NCBI RefSeq assembly: GCF_007833165.1
Contig: NZ_VOBQ01000018.1
Coordinates: forward strand, 1-64,000
Reading direction: 5' to 3'
Length of the DNA stretch: 64,000 nt
DNA from: Caenimonas sedimenti
Lineage (GTDB): Bacteria > Pseudomonadota > Gammaproteobacteria > Burkholderiales > Burkholderiaceae_C
Each line of letters opens with the position of its first letter. The first letter of the stretch is position 1. A program made the position numbers and the translations under genes. This document shows, piece after piece, positions 37,889 through 44,683 of this stretch. Below the pieces are notes generated by a model, which saw only the letters and a list, made by a program, of their open reading frames with translations, did no database searches and was not told the DNA's origin.

Positions 37889-38665
37889 TCAGAACTTGGT
37901 ATAGCCGCCGTCGATGAGGAACTGCTCCCCGGTGGCGTAGGCTGATGCTTCGCTGGCGAGGTAGACGGCGATGCCGCCGAAGTCATCGATGTCGCCCCAG
38001 CGCCGCATGGGAATGCGTGGCATCACCGCATTGGCGAACTTCTCGTTCTCCACGGAGTGCTGCGTCATGTCGGTGACGATCCAGCCCGGCAGGATGGAAT
38101 TGACGCGGATGCGGTGCCGCGCGAGTTCCATCGCCAGCGCGCGAACGTAGGACGACACAGCTCCTTTCGAGGCGCCGTAGTGGCTGTTGCGCCCCGCGCC
38201 TTCGACGGCCGCCGTGCTCGACGTGGCCACCAGCGAACCGCCGGCACCGCGCCCGATCATGTAGCGCGCCGCCGCGCGAAAGGTGAGGAACACGCCCTCG
38301 ACGTTGACGCGCTGCACGCGCCGGAACTCTTCGAGTGTCATGTCGACCAGCGCCGTGCCCTTGCCGCCCACCCCGGCGTTGGCGAAGCAGGCGTCGACCT
38401 GCCCGAGGGCGTCCACCGACTTCTGGAACGTGGCGTCGACCTGCGCTTCGTCGCTGACGTCGCAGACGAAACCGTGGACGCGGGACGCGTCGCCGCATTC
38501 CTCAGCCAGCGAGGCCACGGCCTTGTGCGTCTTCTCGTCGTTGGAGCCCCAGATGGCGACCCAGGCACCGGCCGCCAGGAGGGCGCGTGCCATGCCGTAG
38601 CCGATGCCGCCGTTGCCGCCGGTGATGACGACGCCGCGGTTGCGGAGATCGAAGGGGGTGTACAT
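37889..38665 (-). CDS. Short-chain dehydrogenase/reductase
   Basis: A 258-residue classical SDR with full motifs: TGGNGGIGYGMA cofactor loop, FANAGVG, catalytic Ser in ATSSTAAV, and Y-GASK (SHYGASKGAVSSY). The C-terminal ATGEQFLIDGGYTKF is also typical. The substrate is unknown; an NAD(P)-dependent alcohol or ketone conversion is expected. It is first of a three-gene unit with a non-canonical SDR and an MFS exporter. Start 38665 is the Met before YTPFDLRNRG; a longer frame upstream lacks SDR features. Confidence 0.88.
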   Translation of the reverse strand: MYTPFDLRNRGVVITGGNGGIGYGMARALLAAGAWVAIWGSNDEKTHKAVASLAEECGDASRVHGFVCDVSDEAQVDATFQKSVDALGQVDACFANAGVGGKGTALVDMTLEEFRRVQRVNVEGVFLTFRAAARYMIGRGAGGSLVATSSTAAVEGAGRNSHYGASKGAVSSYVRALAMELARHRIRVNSILPGWIVTDMTQHSVENEKFANAVMPRIPMRRWGDIDDFGGIAVYLASEASAYATGEQFLIDGGYTKF

Positions 38666-38715
38666 GGGTTTTTGCTCCTGCGTCTTGTGGAGACTGTAGC
38701 GAATCTTCAAGACTT

Positions 38716-38790
38716 GTCATGCCGGATTCGATCCGGCATCCATCTTGGCGAGTCAGGGTTGCATGGATGCCGGACCAAGTCCGGCATGAC
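38716..38790. repeat. Type B palindromic doublet
   Basis: GTCATGCCGGA...TCCGGCATCCA faces TGGATGCCGGA...TCCGGCATGAC across a 21-bp spacer. It sits between purU and the SDR operon, both on the minus strand. Confidence 0.8.
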
Positions 38791-38817
38791 AGACCCGTAG
38801 GACGGCCGCCCCAGCCC

Positions 38818-39702
38818 CTACTCAAACACCACCGTCCGATTCCCCAACACAATCACCTTCCTCTGCAGATGCCGCCAGATCGCGCGCGACAGCACGATCT
38901 TCTCCAGGTCCCTCCCGAGCCGCACCAGGTCCGCGACCGAATGCCGATGGCTCACCCGCTGCACATCCTGCTCGATGATCGGCCCAGCATCCAGCGTCTC
39001 CGTCACATAGTGGCTCGTCGCCCCGATCATCTTCACCCCACGCTCCCGCGCTGAGTGATACGGCTTCGCCCCCGGAAACGCGGGCAGGAACGCGTGGTGG
39101 ATGTTGATGACGTTGTTGGGATACGCCTGCACGAAGCGCCCGCTCAGGATCTGCATGTAGCGCGCCAGCACGATGAAGTTGATGCGCTCCTGCTTCAGCA
39201 GTTCGAGCTGGCGCGTCTCCACTTCCTCCTTGGTGTCCTTGGTCATCGGGAAATGGTGGAACGGCACGCCGAACTGGCGCGCCACCGGCTCCAGGTCCAG
39301 GTGGTTGCCCACCACCAGCGGCACTTCCACCTGCCATTCGCCTGAGCTCACGCGCGCGAGGATGTCGTAGAGGCACCAGGGATCGCGCGAAACGAACAAC
39401 GCCATTCGCAACGGCCGGTCGGAGTAGTGCAGCGACCATTCAGCGGCCGGGCTCTTGCCGCCGATGACGGCCAGGCGCTTGGCCACGTCGGCGTCGGTCA
39501 GCGTCATGTCGCTCGCATCCCATTTGAGGCTGGTGAAGTACTGTCCCTCCTCGGCCTCCACATGCTGGTCGTGGTAAAGGATGCGGCCGCCGTGGGCCTG
39601 GACCAGTTGCGTGAGTTCAGCCGCGACGCCCGCGCGCAAGGGGCAGCGCAGCAGCAAGCTGGCGTGGCGGGGGGCGCGCGGGGAGTCCGGGGAAGGGTTC
39701 AT
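38818..39702 (-). CDS. purU: Formyltetrahydrofolate deformylase
   Basis: A 294-residue enzyme that hydrolyses 10-formyl-tetrahydrofolate to formate and THF, balancing one-carbon pools. The N-terminal ACT-like regulatory region is present (CPLRAGVAAELTQLVQAHGG, HYSDRPLRMALFVS). The C-terminal formyltransferase fold holds NIHHAFLPAFPGAKPY and GATSHYVTETLDAGPII, giving the catalytic Asn, His and Asp. Length is normal. The next gene upstream ends 31 bp away. Confidence 0.92.
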   Translation of the reverse strand: MNPSPDSPRAPRHASLLLRCPLRAGVAAELTQLVQAHGGRILYHDQHVEAEEGQYFTSLKWDASDMTLTDADVAKRLAVIGGKSPAAEWSLHYSDRPLRMALFVSRDPWCLYDILARVSSGEWQVEVPLVVGNHLDLEPVARQFGVPFHHFPMTKDTKEEVETRQLELLKQERINFIVLARYMQILSGRFVQAYPNNVINIHHAFLPAFPGAKPYHSARERGVKMIGATSHYVTETLDAGPIIEQDVQRVSHRHSVADLVRLGRDLEKIVLSRAIWRHLQRKVIVLGNRTVVFE

Positions 39703-39733
39703 GCGACGAGTCTCGCGGATGGCCGGGGATTTG

Positions 39734-41869
39734 TCACGCAGCCAGCCGATGCAGCATCTGGTTGGCTCGCCGCATGCGGAACCCCAGTTCGCGCCCCAGG
39801 TTCACCAGCAGCCGGATGGCGACGGCGGGCTCGCGCGCCTGCATGTCGCGGAAACTGCCGGCCGACAGCACCAGGCAGACCAGCGGCCAGTCCGCTACGA
39901 CGGTGGCCGAGCGCGAGCCGCTGTCCAGGAGCGCGAGTTCGCCGATGGTGGCGCCTGGCGCGAACGTGGCGAGGCGCAATGGCTCGGCACCGCGCTGATG
40001 CAGCATCGCGGTAGCCCGGCCCTGCATCACGATGAAGAGCTCGGTGCCGAAGTCGCCCTGCGCGAACACCGTCGCGCCCGCGGCGAACCGACGCTCGACG
40101 AAGAAGCTCCGCAGGATCTCCCGCTCGCGCGCATCGAAGTTGCGCGCGAGTTCCAGCGTCTCGAACGTGATCGGCTGCAGCACAGCGGGCGTCGGCCGCA
40201 GCGTGGCCAGCAAGTCGTCTTCCGCCGCTTCGATGGCCAGGTCCAGGTCGGGCGTGCCGGTGGGCCGGCGCCGGTCCGCGGCCAACCCCAGATCCGCCAT
40301 CGCGCCCGCCACCACGCTGCCCGCGCGCAGGCCGCTGAAGCGCACACTGCATCCGGCACGCGTCAAGTCCTGGTGCAGCTGCAGCAGCACGCGCGCGCCG
40401 GTGCTGTCCAGGTCGTTCACGCGCCGGAAATCCAGGATCACGGCAAAGGCGTCCTCGCCGGCCACCTCGCGCACCGTGCGCGCCAGCGCCTCGGAACTGC
40501 CGAAGAACAGCGGACCCTCCAGCTCGAACACGGTGATGCGCGCGCCATGCCGCGCCAGCAGGTTCATCGAAAGCGCGTCGCGGCTCTGGTGCGAGCGCAC
40601 CTCGTCGCAGCGGTAGTGGCGGCGCACCACCGAGCGGCTCATGCGCAGCAGGAAGAGCCCCACGGCGATCAGCACGCCGATGAAGACGGCCGCCACGATG
40701 TTCACCGCCACCGACAACAGCGTCACCACGAAGACGACGCCGAGTTCCAGCAACAGGCCGCGCCGGCGCGGCCCGGCGTCCGTGCGGACCCGCCGCAAGA
40801 CCTGCAGCGTCCACGTGTCAAAGTGCTGGATGGCGATGACGGCGATCACCGCCGACAGCGCCACCCGCGGCAGCAACCCCACCAGCGGCAGCAGGAACAG
40901 CATCGTGAGCAGGATCACCAGCGCGTTCACCAGCACCGACGCCGCGCCGCGCGCGCCTTGTGCGCGATTCAGGGTGCTCGGGCCGATGTTGACGCCGGCG
41001 GTGATGCCGCCGGCCAGCGCCGCCACCATGTTGCCCAGGCCCAGGCGGACCAGCTGCCTGTCGCTCTCGCGGGGGCTGTTGCCCTCCGGCGCGACGATGC
41101 GCTCGCACAGCAGCGCGTCCAGGGAGGCGATGAAGGCCAGCCCCAGGGCGGCCGGCACCATCACCCAGGCCAGCGGCCAGTGCGCGGCGCCCGGCATCAG
41201 ATTCCAGAGCGCGTTCACATCCAGCGGACGCAACATCGCGGGCAGACCGCCGATCAGCGGGCCGAGGGCGGCGCGAAATCCGAAGGCCGCCAGCGCGTAC
41301 CAGGCCAGCGTGCCGGCGGCCAGCCCCAGTAGCAAGGCCGGCACGCGCGGGAACCAGCGCTTGCCTTTCCACATGACCAACACGGCGACTGCCGCCACCA
41401 CTAGCGTCAGCGGGTGGGCCTGGCCCAGCTGCGCCGGAACCTCCATGAACCCCGTCGTGACCGGCATGCCCAGCAGCGTGCTGGCCTGCACCAGCAACAG
41501 CAGCAGCGCTGCCGCATTCTGGAAGCCGGCCATCACGGGGTAGGGCGTGAACTTGATCAGCGAGCCCAGGCGTACCAGGCCGAACAGCGCCTGGAAGGCG
41601 CCGCCCAGGAACACGATCCCCATGAAGACGGCCAGCACCATCGGCAGGCCGCCGTCCTGCAACGCGGGCACCGGCGAGTGCGACAGCGCGAAGAGCACCG
41701 AGCCGAGATAGAACGTGGTGGTGACGCGCGGCGCGTAGACGGTGGTGGAACGGTTGCCCGTGAGCACGCACACCACGCCGGCGATGAAGGCACTCCACAG
41801 CCCGGCCAGCACGCCGTGGCCGAAGTAGGCCTCGCCGAGCGCGACGAAGGCGAACATGCCGAAACCCAT
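39734..41869 (-). CDS. SulP anion transporter with STAS and cyclic-nucleotide-binding domains, 5' end frameshifted
   Basis: The 711-residue frame holds an SLC26/SulP membrane domain (about ten helices, residues 1-410), a STAS domain at about 440-550 (VILDFRRVNDLDSTGARVLLQLHQ) and a CRP-like cNMP domain at about 590-690 (GATIGELALLDSGSRSATV). Its first Met lies inside helix 1. The missing start (KPPPSRPSWIAADLRGGIVS) is found in another frame from an ATG at 41954, and the frames would join near 41890. So one indel separates them; no ATG, GTG or TTG lies upstream in the main frame before its stop at 41951-41953. Sulfate, bicarbonate or another anion may be the substrate. Confidence 0.75.
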   Translation of the reverse strand: MGFGMFAFVALGEAYFGHGVLAGLWSAFIAGVVCVLTGNRSTTVYAPRVTTTFYLGSVLFALSHSPVPALQDGGLPMVLAVFMGIVFLGGAFQALFGLVRLGSLIKFTPYPVMAGFQNAAALLLLLVQASTLLGMPVTTGFMEVPAQLGQAHPLTLVVAAVAVLVMWKGKRWFPRVPALLLGLAAGTLAWYALAAFGFRAALGPLIGGLPAMLRPLDVNALWNLMPGAAHWPLAWVMVPAALGLAFIASLDALLCERIVAPEGNSPRESDRQLVRLGLGNMVAALAGGITAGVNIGPSTLNRAQGARGAASVLVNALVILLTMLFLLPLVGLLPRVALSAVIAVIAIQHFDTWTLQVLRRVRTDAGPRRRGLLLELGVVFVVTLLSVAVNIVAAVFIGVLIAVGLFLLRMSRSVVRRHYRCDEVRSHQSRDALSMNLLARHGARITVFELEGPLFFGSSEALARTVREVAGEDAFAVILDFRRVNDLDSTGARVLLQLHQDLTRAGCSVRFSGLRAGSVVAGAMADLGLAADRRRPTGTPDLDLAIEAAEDDLLATLRPTPAVLQPITFETLELARNFDAREREILRSFFVERRFAAGATVFAQGDFGTELFIVMQGRATAMLHQRGAEPLRLATFAPGATIGELALLDSGSRSATVVADWPLVCLVLSAGSFRDMQAREPAVAIRLLVNLGRELGFRMRRANQMLHRLAA

Positions 41870-42047
41870 GGCGAGCGGAATGGCGACCAGGCGAGACGAT
41901 GCCGCCGCGGAGATCGGCCGCGATCCAGCTGGGGCGGCTCGGTGGCGGCTTCATGGCGGATGAGAGTGTGGCGGCAAGTGGGGGCAAGCTGCGCTCCTGG
42001 TGAGCCGGGGGAGGCGGCCACCGGTGGGCAAGATACTGGAAACGGGC

Positions 42048-42079
42048 GGTTCGGGGTACAGTCCTTCCGGACTAGAACC
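42048..42079. promoter_or_regulatory. Nested inverted repeat upstream of AbrB-like gene
   Basis: GGTTC/GAACC outside and AGTCC/GGACT inside form a two-step palindrome 19 bp before the AbrB-like start. Antitoxins of this type often bind such repeats to repress themselves. Binding is not shown. Confidence 0.4.
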
Positions 42080-42097
42080 AGCCGCCTGGAGGCAGCG

Positions 42098-42337
42098 ATG
42101 CAGGTCGAAATTCAGAAATGGGGCAAGAGCGGCGCCGTCCGCCTGCCCGCCGCCGTCATGCAGGAGGTGAACGTCGCCTTGGGCGACCAACTAGAACTTC
42201 AGACGCTGGACGGGAAGATCGTGCTGATCCCCACTCTCCGCGGGTACCGCTTGGACGATCTGATTCAAGGGATCACGAAAGCCAACCTGCATGCTTCGGT
42301 GGAGTTCGGCACCTCCGTCGGTCGCGAAGTGCAGTGA
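42098..42337 (+). CDS. AbrB/MazE-type swapped-hairpin DNA-binding protein
   Basis: A 79-residue protein whose first 45 residues (QVEIQKWGKSGAVRLPAAVM...GDQLEL) match the SpoVT-AbrB fold of MazE-family antitoxins. The C-terminal part (RGYRLDDLIQGITKANLHASVEFG) is the toxin-neutralising tail type. GGAGG lies seven bases upstream. No MazF/PemK-like toxin gene follows: after 54 bp comes a convergent DUF4926 gene. It is therefore an orphan antitoxin or a stand-alone regulator. Confidence 0.82.
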   Translation: MQVEIQKWGKSGAVRLPAAVMQEVNVALGDQLELQTLDGKIVLIPTLRGYRLDDLIQGITKANLHASVEFGTSVGREVQ

Positions 42338-42391
42338 CCCGTGGTAACGAGCCGGCGGTGCCCGACCAGGGCGCTCGCCGGCGGCCGACAC

Positions 42392-42625
42392 TCAGCCGGC
42401 CGCCCCCTCCAAAGTCCGAACGGCGATAACGTCTCGATCACCCACATGCCGGATGTCTTCCGCATGAAGCGTTAGCAAGGCCTGGGTTCGTCCGGACGCA
42501 GCAACGAACTCAACCTCCATGGCGTCCGGTGCCAGCAGTTCGACAATCGCACCCAAGTCGCCGCGCTGCAAGCCGGCATCGGGCATGTCATGGGTCAAGG
42601 CAACGGTGTCTAGCAACTTGTACAT
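42392..42625 (-). CDS. DUF4926 family small protein
   Basis: A 77-residue protein of the DUF4926 type (LLDTVALTHDMPDAGLQRGDLGAIVELL, quoted in part, then EVEFVAASGRT). It starts three bases after the DUF6883 stop, so the two form a unit. No catalytic residues stand out. The fold should be a small beta-barrel. Pairs of this kind turn up in accessory regions; toxin-antitoxin or immunity roles are possible but unproven. Confidence 0.65.
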   Translation of the reverse strand: MYKLLDTVALTHDMPDAGLQRGDLGAIVELLAPDAMEVEFVAASGRTQALLTLHAEDIRHVGDRDVIAVRTLEGAAG

Positions 42626-42628
42626 GGC

Positions 42629-42958
42629 TCACCCCGGAAAAACAGTCACCAGCCTCGGAACGTCGTCCCCTGTCGCGATGAGCCAAACAGAGACGAACTT
42701 GCCACTTCGGCCGGAAGGCCCCACCAGAGTACCACTGACCTCGTACTTCTGCCCATACCGGCTCATCTGACCAGGAACCGCGGGGTTGGTCTGGCCCAGG
42801 GTCAGCAAATCCCTTTGGAGCGTCTCCCATTGGTCCGGGGTGTATCCCAGGGCAGCGAAGACCATCGCTTTGAAGCGGCCGATAGGATGGGACGGGGACA
42901 GCAAGTAGTCCCGGACTTTGCTCGGTTCGACAACTGCGCGGTCAGAGTGCGGCAGCAT
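42629..42958 (-). CDS. DUF6883 family protein
   Basis: A 109-residue protein from the chosen Met (LPHSDRAVVEPSKVRDYLLSPSHPIGRFK..., quoted in part). An upstream in-frame Met at 43054 would give 141 residues, but the extension lacks family character. The KVRDYLLSPSHPIGRFK and KYEVSGTLVGPSGRSG blocks fit DUF6883, sometimes found at the C-terminus of polymorphic toxins and as a stand-alone gene. It is paired with DUF4926. Function is unknown. Confidence 0.6.
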   Translation of the reverse strand: MLPHSDRAVVEPSKVRDYLLSPSHPIGRFKAMVFAALGYTPDQWETLQRDLLTLGQTNPAVPGQMSRYGQKYEVSGTLVGPSGRSGKFVSVWLIATGDDVPRLVTVFPG

Positions 42959-43129
42959 TCTGTCGAGTGTACAGACGGGCACCTCGCGGAGGCAATCAAG
43001 ATTCCAAGATTCGAGCGCGTCACCCCTGTCCAAACGATCAGCCCCCGGGCTCATCCCGTGAGCTTGCCCAAGCAGACGATCAGGCGTCCTGTCCGAAGTA
43101 GCCGCACCATGCCCACCACCGCCCGCCTT

Positions 43130-43170
43130 CCTCCCTCTCCCGCTTGCGGGAGAGGGGCCGGGGTGAGGGC
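43130..43170. repeat. Type A palindromic repeat
   Basis: CTCCCTCTCCC-GCTTGC-GGGAGAGGGGCCGGGGTGAGGGC. It lies in the 304-bp stretch between the DUF6883 start (42958) and the WYL remnant (43263). Nothing else recognisable is in that stretch. Confidence 0.8.
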
Positions 43171-43262
43171 GTCACGCTTGGCACCGCTCCACCCAGAAAC
43201 CCCTACCTCCCCCACCCCCTTTCCCAGTAACATCTTCCTTACAAAAGGATGGAGGCCCCGAG

Positions 43263-44242
43263 TTGAGCGAAGCAGTCCGCCTCTACCAATACAAGCCTTG
43301 CTCACCGGCCGCCGCGCCATCCCGCCACCGAGCTGATGGCCCAATTCGAAGTCCCCCGCGCCACCCTCAAGTGCGACATCGCCAAGCTGCGCGACCAGCG
43401 CCCGGCACCCCGTCATTCCCGCGGAGGCGGGAATCCAGAGCTTCCTGCACCCTGCAGAAGGCAGTGCATTGGCAGCAGACGACCACTCCCCGGCCTGCGG
43501 TTCAGCGCCGAAGAAGTCGTCGCCCTCGTCACCATCCAGCAGCTGCTGGCGCAACTGGCGCCGGGCCTCATCGGCCCCAAGCTGCGCCCGCTACAGGCTC
43601 GGCTGGACGAACTGATGGCCAAAGAGGGCCTGAGCGGCGAAGTCGTCGCCAAGCGCATCCGCCTGCTGCATGCCGGCAAGCGCAAGCTGAAGATCCAGCA
43701 CTTCGAAGCCGTGGCCGCCGCCACCATGGGCCGCAAGCGCATCCAGGTGAAGCACTTCAATCGCCAGACCGGCGAGACGCTGGAGCGCGAACTCTCCCCG
43801 CAACGCCTGGTGCACTACCGAGACAACTGGTATGTGGACGCCTGGTGCCACCTGCGCCAAGACCTGCGCAGCTTCGCCGTGGACGCGCTGGCCGAGGCGC
43901 ATGTGCTGGCCACCGCGGCCAAGGAGGTGAGCACCCGCAGCCTGGACGAACGCTTAGTGGCAGGGGTTTGGCATCTTCAACGGCAAGCCGAAGCACATGG
44001 CGGTGCTGAAGTTTTCGGCGGAGCGGGCGCGGTGGGTGCGCCGGGAGCAGTGGCATCCGCAGCAAGAGGGCCGGGACGAGGCGGATGGGGGGTATGTGCT
44101 GAGCGTGCCGTATTCGGATGATCGGGAGTTGCTGGGGGATGTGTTGAGGTTTGGGGAGGATGTGGAGGTGGTGGGGCCGGGGGAGCTGCGGACGACGCGG
44201 GTGCAGAGGGCGTTGCTGGCGTCCGCGGCCCGGTACGCCTGA
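43263..44242 (+). pseudogene. Broken WYL-domain transcriptional regulator
   Basis: Pieces of one regulator lie in different frames. A start MSEAVRLYQYK (TTG at 43263) is in one frame and LLTGRRAIPP in the next. The frame from 43336 carries MAQFEVPRATLKCDIAKLRDQ and a WYL core up to LDERL. After a shift near 43965 the tail GFGIFNGKPKHMAVLKFSAER runs to 44242. A type B repeat half (43412-43437) replaces part of the HTH-WYL linker. At least three frame changes plus an insertion make function unlikely. WYL proteins often regulate defence genes, which is notable beside the module at 44333. Confidence 0.8.
43412..43437. repeat. Type B repeat half inside the WYL remnant
   Basis: GTCATTCCCGC-GGAG-GCGGGAATCCA, translated in the host frame as RHSRGGGNPE. 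It sits at the expected linker between the helix-turn-helix and WYL parts. Confidence 0.8.
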
Positions 44243-44307
44243 GCATTGAGTGGGGATGCCGGTGCCTCCGCGATCGTGTAAGGTCGCTTCAACCAAGCTG
44301 CGCTGAC

Positions 44308-44319
44308 TTGCTGCAGCAA
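44308..44319. promoter_or_regulatory. 12-bp perfect palindrome before the MazG-like gene
   Basis: TTGCTGCAGCAA lies 13 bp upstream of the chosen MazG-like start. Its position suits an operator. No known regulator is assigned; the S24 protein downstream has no recognisable DNA-binding helix-turn-helix. Confidence 0.35.
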
Positions 44320-44332
44320 AATGGAAGGCAAG

Positions 44333-44680
44333 ATGTCAGACCTACGTGAACTGGCCGAAAAGGTCGTCTGCTTCCGAGATGAGCGTGAGTGGAAGCAGTT
44401 CCATAACCCCAAGGATTTGGCGCTCTCACTATCGTTGGAAGCATCTGAGCTGCTGGAGATTTTTCAGTGGAAAGAAGGCCCTGCCATTCAACAAGTGGCG
44501 AAGGATCGCCAGCAAGAAGTCGCGGATGAACTCGCTGACGTGCTGTCCTATTTGCTCCTCATGGCGCATGACACCGGCATTGATCTGGAGTCTGCGCTCT
44601 TGTCAAAGCTTGCGGCCAATGCGAGCAGATACCCGATCGAGAAGGCGCGTGGCTCGAGCAAGAAATACTCGGACCTCTAG
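44333..44680 (+). CDS. MazG-like nucleotide pyrophosphohydrolase
   Basis: A 115-residue all-alpha NTP pyrophosphatase of the MazG/RS21-C6 (DCTPP) group, which cleaves (d)NTPs to the monophosphate. The Mg-binding pairs are visible as E36xxE39 (EASELLE) and E66xxD69 (DELADVLSYLLLMA). Start 44333 is preferred over an ATG at 44321 because GGAAGG sits at the right distance. It ends three bases before the GTG of the nuclease-helicase gene, so the two are very likely co-translated. Base composition is lower in G+C than the flanking genes. In context it could deplete or sanitise nucleotides during phage infection, which is inference. Confidence 0.85.
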   Translation: MSDLRELAEKVVCFRDEREWKQFHNPKDLALSLSLEASELLEIFQWKEGPAIQQVAKDRQQEVADELADVLSYLLLMAHDTGIDLESALLSKLAANASRYPIEKARGSSKKYSDL

Positions 44681-44683
44681 GCC

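Noticed and set aside
42098-42337. Complete MazEF toxin-antitoxin operon
   Set aside because: Only the antitoxin-type gene is present; no MazF/PemK-like frame follows on either strand.
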